A DNA stretch of 29,860 nt from CAZXIC01 sp964640195 (GTDB taxonomy: Archaea; Iainarchaeota; Iainarchaeia; Iainarchaeales; GCA-2688035): contig CAZXIC010000013.1 of assembly GCA_964640195.1 (NCBI GenBank), positions 1-29,860 on the forward strand. Direction: 5' to 3'. Both the position numbers and the translations under genes were made by a program. A model generated the notes under the pieces. The model saw only the letters and a program-made list of their open reading frames with translations. It was not told where the DNA came from and did no database searches. This document shows positions 1-6,983 of the stretch, piece by piece. The stretch's first letter is position 1; the number at the start of each line of letters is the position of its first letter.

Positions 1-10
1 GTTCAGGTAA

Positions 11-265
11 ACGCCGCTGCGGTTTGCACTTGGCTTGCTGAAAGAAAAGGATGCGTTCAGCGTAGTTGGCGGCCCGCCTGCTGCTGTCAAGAGCAGCTCA
101 ATCGCCTGGGTTGGCATTGCCCAGGGCAGCGGGCTGAAAAGCAGCGCAGCAAAGGAAATAGTTTCGTTTTTTGAAAAGAGAACCGGAAAGAAATTGCGCG
201 TTCCGCTTGACGATGTGATTGCGTGTCTGCCTGGCAGTGGCATTGCGCTAGGGGAACGCTTTTAA
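11..265 (+). CDS. C-terminal end of an NFACT/Rqc2-like protein (partial, frame interrupted)
   Basis: About 84 residues are readable to a TAA at 263-265. The stretch contains VVGGPPAAVK, then a hydrophobic strand and GSGLKSSAAKEIV, and ends with LDDVIACLPGSG. This resembles the C-terminal part of archaeal NFACT (Rqc2/fibronectin-binding-like) proteins, which bind peptidyl-tRNA on stalled 60S/50S subunits in ribosome quality control. A TAA at 8-10 lies in frame just upstream of TPLRFALGL, a segment that looks like the interior of the family domain, so the frame seems broken by a stop or a small indel. The only start codon nearby is a TTG at 35, which would remove conserved sequence. With 34 bases of upstream sequence I cannot tell a pseudogene from a sequencing error. 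The family assignment rests on remembered family motifs and is moderate. Confidence 0.5.
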   Translation, partial: TPLRFALGLLKEKDAFSVVGGPPAAVKSSSIAWVGIAQGSGLKSSAAKEIVSFFEKRTGKKLRVPLDDVIACLPGSGIALGERF

Positions 266-312
266 TTGTTTTTTCGCAAGAATTAATTTATTGGATTTTT
301 CAAGTGGAAAAA

Positions 313-2487
313 ATGCCTGCAAACAAAGTTGAGTTGAAAGTAGCCGACCCTGACCCGACTCATGTTGGCAGGAACATAGTCACGCTTGACAGGGCGACCA
401 AGCAGCAGCTTGGCATAACAAGCGGCGACATAATTGAAATAGAGGGAGCGAAGAAAACAGCCGCAATCGTCTGGCCTGCAAGGGCAGAAGACGAGGGCAA
501 GCGCCTTATCAGAATGGACAATTTCATAAGGGGAAATGCGGGCATCGGCCTGGGTGAAAAGGTCGCTGTTGCAAGGGTAGAGCCGAAGGATGCGAAGAAG
601 GTTACGCTTGCTCCGACGCAGGAGGTCAGGATTGTTGCAAGCGGCTTTGAGCGCATCCTCAAAAAGAATTTCCTCGGCAGACCACTCACAATCGGCGACA
701 GCGTCTGGATAAGCGTTTTTGGCAGCGGGTTCGTTTACAGGGTAATTGACACAAACCCGCGGGGCATTACAAAGGTAACTGATTTCACGCAGTTTGTCCT
801 GAAGGAAAAGCCGGTGAAGGGGGAGCTTGAGGCAATCCCAAGGGTTGCGTATGAAGACATCGGCGGCTTGGACGAGCAGATACAGAAGGTCAGGGAGATG
901 GTTGAACTGCCGATGAAGCACCCCGAACTGTTCAGAAAGCTCGGCATCGTTCCGCCCAAGGGCGTTTTGCTGCACGGTCCTCCAGGAACTGGAAAAACAC
1001 TGCTTGCAAAGGCTGTTGCAAATGAAACCCAGGCGAACTTTATCTCCGTCAACGCGCCTGAAGTGATGAGCAAATTTGTCGGCGAAGCAGAGGAAAGAAT
1101 CAGGCAGATGTTCAAGGAAGCAGAGGACAATGCCCCGAGCATAATTTTCATAGACGAGATTGACGCAATCGCGCCGAAGAGGGAGGAAGTAATTGGAGAG
1201 GTGGAAAGGAGGGTTGTTGCGCAGATCCTTGCCCTGATGGACGGCTTAGAGGCAAGGGGAAACGTTATTGTCATTGCTGCAACAAACAGGGTGAACAGCA
1301 TTGACGAAGCCCTGCGCAGGCCCGGAAGGTTTGACAGGGAGATAGAGTTCCCCGTGCCGGACAGGGCTGCAAGAAAGGAAATCCTTGCAATCCACACCAG
1401 GGGCATGCCCCTGGCAAAGGACGTTGACCTCGGGTATTTTGCCAGCATAACCCACGGCTTTGTTGGTGCAGACCTTGCTGCCCTTGCAAAGGAAGCTGCG
1501 ATGAAGGCTTTGAGGCGTTACCTGCCGAAAATAGATTTGCAGGAGGAAAGGATTCCGCCGGAAATCATTGAGAAAATGGAGGTAAACAGAAGGGACTTTG
1601 TCAACGGCTTGAAGGATGTGCAGCCCAGTGCGCTGCGCGAGGTTACAATCGAGATTCCAAACGTCAAGTGGGCTGACATCGGAAACCTTGAGAGCGCCAA
1701 AGAGGAGCTGCAGCAGGCAGTGGAATGGCCCCTGAGGCATCCTGACTCCTTCAAGAAGATAGGAGTAAGGCCACCGGCAGGCGTTCTTTTGTTCGGCCCG
1801 CCCGGCTGCGGCAAAACACTGCTTGCAAAGGCCGTTGCATCTGAGAGCGAGGCAAACTTCATCTCGGTCAAGGGCCCGGAACTGCTTTCAATGTGGGTTG
1901 GCGAGAGTGAAAAGGGCATCAGAAAGGTTTTCAGGAGGGCAAGGCAGGTTGCCCCCTGCATTGTTTTCTTTGATGAAATTGACAGCATTGCGAGCAAAAG
2001 GGGCGCAAGCGCTGACTCGCACGTTACTGAGAGGGTTGTGAACCAGCTGCTAACCGAGCTGGACGGGATAGAGCAGAACAGGAACGTTGTTTTTGTTGCT
2101 GCAACAAACAGGCCTGACTTGTTGGACAAGGGCCTGCTCAGACCTGGCAGGATAGACAAACTGGTCAAGGTTGATGCGCCTGATGAAAATGGCAGGCTTG
2201 CTATCTTCAAAGTGCACACAAAAGACATTTTGCTTTCAGGCAGGGTTTCTTTGCAAGAGCTGGCAAAGAAAACAGCCGGATTCAGCGGGGCAGACATTGA
2301 GGGCTTGGTGAGAGAGGCAGCACTCATCTCCTTGAAGGAGAACAAAATGAAGGCAAAGCCGATTGAGGGCAAGCACTTTGATGCTGCGCTTGCAAAGATA
2401 AAGCCCAGCATTTCAACAAAGGTTGAGGAAGCATACGACGAATTCCGGGAACACTACTCTGAATTCAGGCCGAGCTATGTTGGTTGA
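313..2487 (+). CDS. cdc48: CDC48/VAT-type AAA+ ATPase
   Basis: This 724-residue double-ring AAA+ unfoldase is the archaeal p97/Cdc48/VAT homologue. Such proteins extract and unfold proteins with ATP, often for the proteasome or other proteases. An N-terminal double-psi barrel and CDC48 domain 2 occupy roughly residues 1-185. D1 has Walker A GPPGTGKT at 222-229 and Walker B IIFIDEID at 277-284. D2 has GPPGCGKT at 495-502 and IVFFDEID at 550-557. Arginine-finger segments (RRPGRFD and LRPGRID) are present in both domains. The ATG at 313 is preferred to the open frame back to 223, because the family N-terminus begins with this Met and the upstream stretch is unlike the family. The length is normal. 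The C-terminus is SYVG, so there is no clear HbYX proteasome-docking tail. The gene is convergent with the membrane protease, with 5 nt between the stops. Confidence 0.97.
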   Translation: MPANKVELKVADPDPTHVGRNIVTLDRATKQQLGITSGDIIEIEGAKKTAAIVWPARAEDEGKRLIRMDNFIRGNAGIGLGEKVAVARVEPKDAKKVTLAPTQEVRIVASGFERILKKNFLGRPLTIGDSVWISVFGSGFVYRVIDTNPRGITKVTDFTQFVLKEKPVKGELEAIPRVAYEDIGGLDEQIQKVREMVELPMKHPELFRKLGIVPPKGVLLHGPPGTGKTLLAKAVANETQANFISVNAPEVMSKFVGEAEERIRQMFKEAEDNAPSIIFIDEIDAIAPKREEVIGEVERRVVAQILALMDGLEARGNVIVIAATNRVNSIDEALRRPGRFDREIEFPVPDRAARKEILAIHTRGMPLAKDVDLGYFASITHGFVGADLAALAKEAAMKALRRYLPKIDLQEERIPPEIIEKMEVNRRDFVNGLKDVQPSALREVTIEIPNVKWADIGNLESAKEELQQAVEWPLRHPDSFKKIGVRPPAGVLLFGPPGCGKTLLAKAVASESEANFISVKGPELLSMWVGESEKGIRKVFRRARQVAPCIVFFDEIDSIASKRGASADSHVTERVVNQLLTELDGIEQNRNVVFVAATNRPDLLDKGLLRPGRIDKLVKVDAPDENGRLAIFKVHTKDILLSGRVSLQELAKKTAGFSGADIEGLVREAALISLKENKMKAKPIEGKHFDAALAKIKPSISTKVEEAYDEFREHYSEFRPSYVG

Positions 2488-2492
2488 AGCCC

Positions 2493-3059
2493 TCACAGGG
2501 CAATCCAGCCTATAAGTGCCGAGAAAAAGACCAGCGCCCAGACAGCAGGGTTCCACGCCATGACTTTTTTGCCGTCAAGCACCCAGAAAGGCAGCATGTT
2601 GAACATTGCAAGGAAGAAATTGATGAATGCCGCAAAATAGAATATTGTGTTGGGCCAGGTGCCGAGATTTAACAATCTGAAAAATGTAAAAATAGCGCCC
2701 AATATCACATTTACTGCCGCACCAGAAACTGAGATTATGCCGTTCTGCCTCCTGTTCGGCGTTCCAAAAATATATGTTGCGCCAGGCATTGCGAATACAA
2801 ATCCAACCAATGATAAAAAAACTGCAAAAATGAGTCCTGGCTGCCAGGCTCTGTATTCTGAGTGGAATCCAAATTTTCTTGCTGTGTTCCTGTGGGCCAT
2901 CTCATGTAAAACAAAGGCGGTTCCAACGCCAACCAAAGCAAGGGGGAAAGCTTGGGGAAAGTTTGTTAGACCCAAAAACCCTCCACTGAGGGCTAGCGCA
3001 AATGCAATGCTCAGCACCAGCCAACTTATAACAAAATCGTTTCTTTCCCTTGCGTTCAT
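2493..3059 (-). CDS. Site-2-protease-like M50 membrane metalloprotease
   Basis: A 188-residue integral membrane protein with several hydrophobic segments. It has a zinc-binding HEMAH motif (HExxH) at residues 52-56 within a membrane segment and a second motif, NMLPFWVLDGKK, at about 154-165. The latter corresponds to the N-x-LP...LDG signature supplying the third metal ligand in M50/S2P enzymes. These enzymes cleave substrate transmembrane helices or process regulators. The ATG at 3059 (MNARERNDF) is chosen because the open frame continues about 50 codons upstream through a region that lacks family character and overlaps the promoter and start of the opposite-strand gene at 3168. The protein is short, a minimal catalytic core with no PDZ or CBS domain visible. 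The substrate is unknown. Confidence 0.85.
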   Translation of the reverse strand: MNARERNDFVISWLVLSIAFALALSGGFLGLTNFPQAFPLALVGVGTAFVLHEMAHRNTARKFGFHSEYRAWQPGLIFAVFLSLVGFVFAMPGATYIFGTPNRRQNGIISVSGAAVNVILGAIFTFFRLLNLGTWPNTIFYFAAFINFFLAMFNMLPFWVLDGKKVMAWNPAVWALVFFSALIGWIAL

Positions 3060-3134
3060 GCAGGATAATCTTTTGTTGAAAAGAATTAAAAAGCAAATTG
3101 CGCATTCTTCGTTTTTCGCCGAACCAAAGATTAG

Positions 3135-3144
3135 CTTTTTATAG
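3135..3144 (+). promoter_or_regulatory. TATA-box-like promoter for the small pilin-like gene
   Basis: The A/T element CTTTTTATAG is centred about 28 nt before the ATG at 3168, the spacing expected for an archaeal TATA box driving a leaderless or near-leaderless transcript. It supports the ATG at 3168 as the start. Confidence 0.45.
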
Positions 3145-3167
3145 ATTCGCACAGCAGCGATTTTTTT

Positions 3168-3368
3168 ATGCTTGGCGGGTTTTTTGGAGTGTCCGATTGC
3201 CTGGCTGAAGAGCATGCGCAGATTTCAGTTGAACTGATAATAGTGCTCACAGCAGTCGTTGCTGTTGTGCTGCTGCTTGTAAGCCAGCTGCAGCAGACAA
3301 GCAGCGAAGGCGCAAAGGCCATTGAAAAGAAAAGCAAGGAAATCTTTAAGGAAATTGAGAAAATTTAG
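3168..3368 (+). CDS. Small class III signal-peptide (pilin/archaellin-like) protein
   Basis: A 66-residue protein with a short leader, then AQISVELIIVLTAVV. This matches the class III signal peptide of archaeal pilins and archaellins (Q-x-S-x-E followed by a hydrophobic helix), with predicted cleavage just before the Gln near residue 18. After the helix (about 22-40) comes a short charged tail rich in Lys and Glu, likely amphipathic. Known members are processed by an EppA/FlaK-type prepilin peptidase and assembled into type IV pilus-like filaments; no peptidase gene is in this window. The ATG is supported by the TATA-like box 28 nt upstream. The next gene starts 15 nt after the stop and carries the same type of leader, so the two probably form one transcript. 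The size is very small, comparable to a minimal pilin. Confidence 0.78.
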   Translation: MLGGFFGVSDCLAEEHAQISVELIIVLTAVVAVVLLLVSQLQQTSSEGAKAIEKKSKEIFKEIEKI

Positions 3369-3383
3369 GCAGGCGCGTTTCGG

Positions 3384-3800
3384 ATGCCGGGGCAGCGGGG
3401 GCAGCTTAGCATTGAATACCTCCTGCTGTTGCTGGCGGTAATGGCTGTTTTCGCCTTTCTGCTTCCCCTCTTGAATCATGTTTACCATCTGGCGCTGTTC
3501 GGCTTTGATTCAGCGAACGCAGGACGCTTTGTCCAATCAGTGGATGCCGCGGTTGCGCAGATGCGCTTTCTTGCAGACGGCAGTGCTAAGACGATAACAG
3601 CATATCCGTCCATTCCCTGGACGGTTTATGCCGAGGGCAAAAGCTTTACCGTTGTCGTAAAAGACAGCCAGCTGGCTGCGGAAAAGCGCTTTGTTGCCCC
3701 ATTTCCCAACGCGGTGAGGTTGCAGCCCCGCTCCTTCTCTGAAAGCAGGGATTTTCTTATTAAAAAATCAGACAGCGAGGTACTAATCGAATACAGTTAA
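3384..3800 (+). CDS. Class III signal-peptide pilin-like protein
   Basis: A 138-residue protein starting with a short basic leader, GQRG, followed by QLSIEYLLLLLAVMAVF. This is a textbook class III signal peptide (Q-x-S-x-E) whose cleavage would leave Gln at the mature N-terminus. One hydrophobic helix covers about residues 7-30. The rest (30-138) is a soluble domain with a mixed beta-like pattern and no motif I recognise. It follows the smaller pilin-like gene by 15 nt and is probably co-transcribed with it. Its last 18 nt overlap, tail to tail, the last gene of the minus-strand pilin-like operon. It is likely a pilus or surface-filament subunit; which type cannot be told. Confidence 0.75.
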   Translation: MPGQRGQLSIEYLLLLLAVMAVFAFLLPLLNHVYHLALFGFDSANAGRFVQSVDAAVAQMRFLADGSAKTITAYPSIPWTVYAEGKSFTVVVKDSQLAAEKRFVAPFPNAVRLQPRSFSESRDFLIKKSDSEVLIEYS

Positions 3801-4139
3801 CCTAATTCTGTGTTCTTGCATTTCGCTGTCAAAGAACAGCAGGCTGCTTGCGATGCCCTCTTTTCCTTCTTCCCCAACCACTGTTTCAACGCCGTCCACA
3901 GCGATTTTCCCGCTGTTGCCCGGAAACGCGAACATGAAATCATGCCGCATCTCCTTTTCGTCAAAGGACGCTTCCATGAGCCATACCTTAAGCAAGTCGT
4001 TTTCCCTCTGCAAAACATGCAGCTCTTCAAGCCCTGCATCCGCAGGTGCTTGCAGGGGAGGCTGCGCGATTAGCAGGGCTGAAAGCAGCGCCAGCGATAG
4101 GATTGCCTCAGTGCTCAAATAGAACCCTTTCATTCGCAT
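3783..4139 (-). CDS. Pilin-like membrane-anchored protein
   Basis: A 118-residue protein and the last gene of a coupled four-gene minus-strand operon. The N-terminus MKGFYLSTEAILSLALLSAL resembles a prepilin leader: a short basic segment, Gly-Phe, a Glu several residues later, then a hydrophobic helix. The remainder is a soluble domain with an acidic middle (DEKEM, EEGKEG) and no recognised fold. The start overlaps the preceding gene's end by 10 nt, suggesting translational coupling. The 3' end overlaps the convergent gene by 18 nt. It could be a minor pilin, but this rests on leader shape and context. Confidence 0.65.
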   Translation of the reverse strand: MRMKGFYLSTEAILSLALLSALLIAQPPLQAPADAGLEELHVLQRENDLLKVWLMEASFDEKEMRHDFMFAFPGNSGKIAVDGVETVVGEEGKEGIASSLLFFDSEMQEHRIRLTVFD

Positions 4140-4594
4140 GCCTTCATCTCCAAAACCGCTTTTTCCCCGCCAATCAAGACAAATCTGCTCAGGGCAAAGC
4201 AGCTTCTGCTTGCCGTATGTTCTTCAAAAACGGTTTGCTCCGCTCCGCTTGACATCGCTTTGAACGCCACCCTGCTAACCAAAACTCCCTTGTCCTTGAT
4301 TCCTTTGGCGGAAAGCAGAAGCCGCGGGTCCAGCACATTGCTTTCAACCCTGCGAGTTTCAGGGTTGAAAATTGCAGAGCCGAGCAGGGGTTCTGCTGCA
4401 TTGCTGTTCTTCACCATGCTGTCCAGGAGGAAAACCGTTTTTTGCATGCTTGCAAACTCCCCCAGCGCAGCAGCCTGCTCTTTTGCGGCATGGCTGCTTT
4501 GCATTAAAGCAAGCGACAGCATTAGCAGCACTGCAATGAATGCGATAGCCAAATCAAAGCTGAAGACAAAGCCCCTGTTACCTGTAGTGCTCAT
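4130..4594 (-). CDS. Pilin-like membrane-anchored protein
   Basis: A 154-residue protein and the third gene of the minus-strand operon. Its N-terminus, TGNRGFVFSFDLAIAFIAVLLM, has the same layout as the next gene's (basic-Gly-Phe, Ser, an acidic residue, then a long hydrophobic helix), though Asp replaces the usual Glu. The hydrophobic segment covers about residues 9-30, followed by a soluble domain with two Cys (in SRSCF and MKACE near the C-terminus). The start overlaps the upstream gene by 17 nt and the stop overlaps the downstream start by 10 nt. The coupling implies coordinated stoichiometry, as in minor-pilin sets. No fold beyond the helix is recognised. Confidence 0.65.
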   Translation of the reverse strand: MSTTGNRGFVFSFDLAIAFIAVLLMLSLALMQSSHAAKEQAAALGEFASMQKTVFLLDSMVKNSNAAEPLLGSAIFNPETRRVESNVLDPRLLLSAKGIKDKGVLVSRVAFKAMSSGAEQTVFEEHTASRSCFALSRFVLIGGEKAVLEMKACE

Positions 4595-4937
4595 TCAGTT
4601 CCACATATACTGTTGTTCTGTCGCCTGCCTGCACAACCTTGACGTTTTCTGGAATGAATGCAGTGCTCTTCTCCCTGCCTTCAACACTGCTTTTGGCTTC
4701 TCCGTCTTCTGCAATGCAAGGAAGCTTTTCATCGGCAAGGCTGTCAACACTGTTGCTGTACATCGAGTCAATCAGCGTTGCACAAAGCAGGCTGTTGCTC
4801 TTTGCAGCAACCGAGGCAGCAGATGCCATGCCCTGCAGTTTCAGGTGGTTAAGGCCGTGCAGAGCCGTGCCGAGCAATGCAAAAAAACATGCAAGGCAAA
4901 CTATCGCCTCCAGCTGCAGCTGGCCCCTGTGCATCAT
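4578..4937 (-). CDS. Class III signal-peptide pilin-like protein
   Basis: A 119-residue protein and the second gene of the minus-strand operon. The leader MMHRG is followed by QLQLEAIVCLACFFALLG, the Q-x-x-x-E pattern plus hydrophobic helix of class III (pilin-type) signal peptides. A soluble domain follows, with Cys residues in the helix, in LLCATL and in LPCIAE. It overlaps the upstream gene by an ATGA tetranucleotide at 4934-4937, so a second ATG directly follows the first. The N-terminus most resembles the plus-strand pilin-like protein at 3384, which links the two halves of the locus. The likely role is a filament or minor-pilin subunit. Confidence 0.7.
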   Translation of the reverse strand: MMHRGQLQLEAIVCLACFFALLGTALHGLNHLKLQGMASAASVAAKSNSLLCATLIDSMYSNSVDSLADEKLPCIAEDGEAKSSVEGREKSTAFIPENVKVVQAGDRTTVYVELNEHYR

Positions 4938-5464
4938 CCTGCCACCGTTGCCCTTATCGTGTAGCCGGCGGGCATTTTGAAGAACTGGGTTGTGCGCTGG
5001 CCCCTGACCTCTGCAGCCACTTCCTTGTCCCTGAGCAGGCCGCCGGTAAAAGTGTATTCTGCCGCAATTACGTGCCTGCCGTACTTGACCACATTGACTT
5101 TGCTGTTTTCATTCAGAAACAGCAGGGACAGCGCACCCTTGCCAGGAAAAAAAGTTATTTCTGCAGTGCCTGCGTATCCTTCAGCTATGGCTTTGAAGAA
5201 CCGCAATAATTTCCCGTTCACGCTGCTCTTAATCTGCTCAGGCTCTTTGTTTTGCAGCAAGTTATCGCGCAGTGTTTGCCTTACAAGGCTGTCAACATTT
5301 ATTTCAATCCCTGTTTTTATCAGATTCAGCTGTTCTGCTTCTATTGCAATTGCTTCGGCTCTTTCAAGTTCCTGTTTGGCTGCAGCGCTTTGGTTGAGGA
5401 ACTGCAGCTGCATGCCTGCAAACGCAAGCACTATAAGGAAGCAGAACAAGCCCTTGCAGTTCAC
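4934..5464 (-). CDS. Secreted or anchored protein leading the pilin-like operon
   Basis: A 176-residue protein, first of four overlapping minus-strand genes. It starts with a GTG at 5464 preceded by a purine-rich GGGGGTAAGAGG that can act as a ribosome-binding site. The N-terminal hydrophobic segment (GLFCFLIVLAFAGMQLQF, about 5-23) is followed by an Ala/Glu-rich, probably helical region (residues 27-75), then a beta-rich C-terminal part. This architecture (N-terminal anchor, long helix, globular head) fits a pilin-like or periplasmic assembly protein, but the Glu of a prepilin leader is not evident. It ends in an ATGA overlap with the next gene. Confidence 0.65.
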   Translation of the reverse strand: MNCKGLFCFLIVLAFAGMQLQFLNQSAAAKQELERAEAIAIEAEQLNLIKTGIEINVDSLVRQTLRDNLLQNKEPEQIKSSVNGKLLRFFKAIAEGYAGTAEITFFPGKGALSLLFLNENSKVNVVKYGRHVIAAEYTFTGGLLRDKEVAAEVRGQRTTQFFKMPAGYTIRATVAG

Positions 5465-5488
5465 CCTCTTACCCCCAGCATCAGGAAG

Positions 5489-5503
5489 TTCCCCTGCGGG
5501 GAA
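5489..5503 (-). other. Perfect small hairpin in the leader of the pilin-like operon
   Basis: TTCCCC-TGC-GGGGAA is a perfect 6-bp stem with a 3-nt loop. It lies between a TATA-like box (5508-5515, minus strand) and the GTG start at 5464, so it would fall at or near the 5' end of the transcript. It could be a leader structure or the end of the upstream gene's transcript. Confidence 0.35.
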
Positions 5504-5507
5504 AGGG

Positions 5508-5515
5508 ATTTAAAC
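5508..5515 (-). promoter_or_regulatory. TATA-like box for the pilin-like operon
   Basis: On the minus strand the element reads GTTTAAAT, about 45 nt upstream of the GTG start, leaving room for a short leader with the purine-rich ribosome-binding site. It is the only good A/T element in this 84-nt gap. Confidence 0.35.
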
Positions 5516-5548
5516 GATTTGGTGGTTGCGTTGTTCAACGAAATGCCG

Positions 5549-5833
5549 CTAGGTTGCTGCAATGCCTTTTCCCAGCTCTTCCTCAACGCTTTTTTCCAGT
5601 GCGCCAACCTGCTTGCGTAGTTCAGTTGCGAGCTTGTTTTCCCCCCTTTCGGCTGCCCTGTCTGCCTTTTGCCGTGCCTTTTCAAATTCCCCGGCAACTG
5701 CAATGAATAGGAGGGATGCGGTCAGTATGATTATTACGTCCTCTATGGGAATCGATTCAGCCGCGACCCTGTAGAAGGAGAATGCCGTGGTGACTACCCC
5801 CAGTGCCTTCAAGGCGTCGTATTTGTTGCCCAT
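5549..5833 (-). CDS. Small membrane protein with C-terminal coiled coil
   Basis: A 94-residue protein from the ATG at 5833. A TTG at 5842 is in frame, but AGGGG sits about 9 nt before the ATG and directly against the TTG, which favours the ATG. Residues 1-45 contain two hydrophobic stretches separated by ESIPIEDV, the second being VIIILTASLLFIAVAG. Residues 48-90 are charged and heptad-like (FEKARQKADRAAERGENK, then LRKQVGALEKSVEEELG), predicting a coiled coil on one membrane face. No family is recognised. It lies 84 nt upstream of the pilin-like operon on the same strand and may be transcribed separately. Confidence 0.65.
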   Translation of the reverse strand: MGNKYDALKALGVVTTAFSFYRVAAESIPIEDVIIILTASLLFIAVAGEFEKARQKADRAAERGENKLATELRKQVGALEKSVEEELGKGIAAT

Positions 5834-5951
5834 CTTGCTCAACCCCTGGCATGAGAGACCCAGCCATTAGATTGAAAGAAAAAACAACTATAAAATATTT
5901 TTTTTTGGAAAACCCCTTTTTTGCCATAAAAACTGTGCATTTTGGTAAAAA

Positions 5952-5964
5952 TTTTAATAAATTT
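5952..5964 (+). promoter_or_regulatory. TATA-like promoter for the tandem Lrp-like regulator
   Basis: TTTTAATAAATTT is centred about 25 nt before the ATG at 5982, in an A/T-rich gap between divergent genes. The spacing implies a leaderless transcript. A second TATATA abuts the start codon itself. Confidence 0.4.
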
Positions 5965-5981
5965 GCTATTATTATGTATAT

Positions 5982-6983
5982 ATGGGGGTTTTATTGGGCT
6001 TAAGCAAAATAGATTTGAAGGTGCTCAGGTTTGCGCTCGAAAACGGCATTCAGCTGCGTGATGCCGAGATTGCAAGGCAGCTCCGCTTGAAGCCAAGCAC
6101 TGTTACATACTCCCTAAAAAAGATGCGCAGGGAGCGCACAATCCTCAGGTACAGGTACAGGCTGAACTACCACAAGCTCGGCTTTCCTGCTGCTGCCTGG
6201 GTCCTGCTTAAACTCAAGGCAGGCTTTGGCGGGAGTGATAGCTCACTGTCCATCGGAACAGAGCTGCTGGACAAGCTGCTCTCATTCCCGCAAGTGCATG
6301 TCGCCTCCTACACGACAGGCATTCAGGATGTTGCCCTGAAGATATTTGAAAAAGATGCCCTGGCAGTGAATAACTTTGTTTTGCAGCTGAGCAAGGAATT
6401 CAGCGGCATGCTTGAGTCACCGACTGTACTGTTCAGCACCAGAATGTATAAAACCCACAACATTATCCTGGGCGAAACAGAGCCGTGTAACAAGCTGGAT
6501 GCAATTGATTTTAACATACTGAATTACAAGATGCTGAACCCTGACATGGAACTGGGAGAGATAGCGAAAAAACATTCGCTGCACCGGAACACTGTCGGCA
6601 AGCGCTGGAGAATGCTTTGGTTGGAAAGAATACTGCTCAAAAAAACCCCTGTTTTGAACCCAGAGATTTACGAGCAGCTGGGCATTGCACTAAAAGCAAT
6701 GGTCTTCATCAACACCACAGACGGCAAACTTCACCATGTCGTCCAAAGCCTGCTTAAAATGCCAGAAGTGCATGAATTAAACCAGTTGCTCACCGGCTAT
6801 GACTTGATGGCGATTGTAAGGGTGAAAAGCGTTTCCCAATTTTTTGATTTTTTGAGGAGAATTTATCTGATGCCCGGAACCCAGGAAACAATCAGCAGAA
6901 TAATACTCTACAGCAAGCCGCATAGCTCAAACTATTTGATTGAAATGAGCAAGGCAGGCATGTTACCGTTTAAGCTCTCCTAG
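5982..6983 (+). CDS. Tandem Lrp/AsnC-like winged-helix regulator
   Basis: A 333-residue protein that looks like two Lrp/AsnC-type units in one chain. The first unit opens with LSKIDLKVLRFALENG and an HTH (RDAEIARQLRLKPSTVTYSLKKM, about residues 25-47), then a ligand-sensing-like beta domain. The second opens with NKLDAIDFNILNYKMLNPD and an HTH (LGEIAKKHSLHRNTVGKRW, about 188-206), then another sensing domain that includes HELNQLLTGYDLMAIVRVKS. Lrp proteins normally have one HTH and one RAM domain in about 150 residues and dimerise; a fused duplication would be an intramolecular dimer. The target is unknown. It overlaps the convergent gene by 21 nt at the 3' end. Confidence 0.8.
   Translation: MGVLLGLSKIDLKVLRFALENGIQLRDAEIARQLRLKPSTVTYSLKKMRRERTILRYRYRLNYHKLGFPAAAWVLLKLKAGFGGSDSSLSIGTELLDKLLSFPQVHVASYTTGIQDVALKIFEKDALAVNNFVLQLSKEFSGMLESPTVLFSTRMYKTHNIILGETEPCNKLDAIDFNILNYKMLNPDMELGEIAKKHSLHRNTVGKRWRMLWLERILLKKTPVLNPEIYEQLGIALKAMVFINTTDGKLHHVVQSLLKMPEVHELNQLLTGYDLMAIVRVKSVSQFFDFLRRIYLMPGTQETISRIILYSKPHSSNYLIEMSKAGMLPFKLS

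Noticed and set aside
283..975. Minus-strand open frame of 230 residues opposite the cdc48 gene
   Set aside because: It has no family character and lies opposite a clear, conserved AAA+ coding region; it is a shadow frame.
2300..2487. A proteasome-docking HbYX tail on the CDC48-family ATPase
   Set aside because: The C-terminus is SYVG. The Tyr is followed by two residues, so it does not match the required final hydrophobic-Tyr-any pattern.
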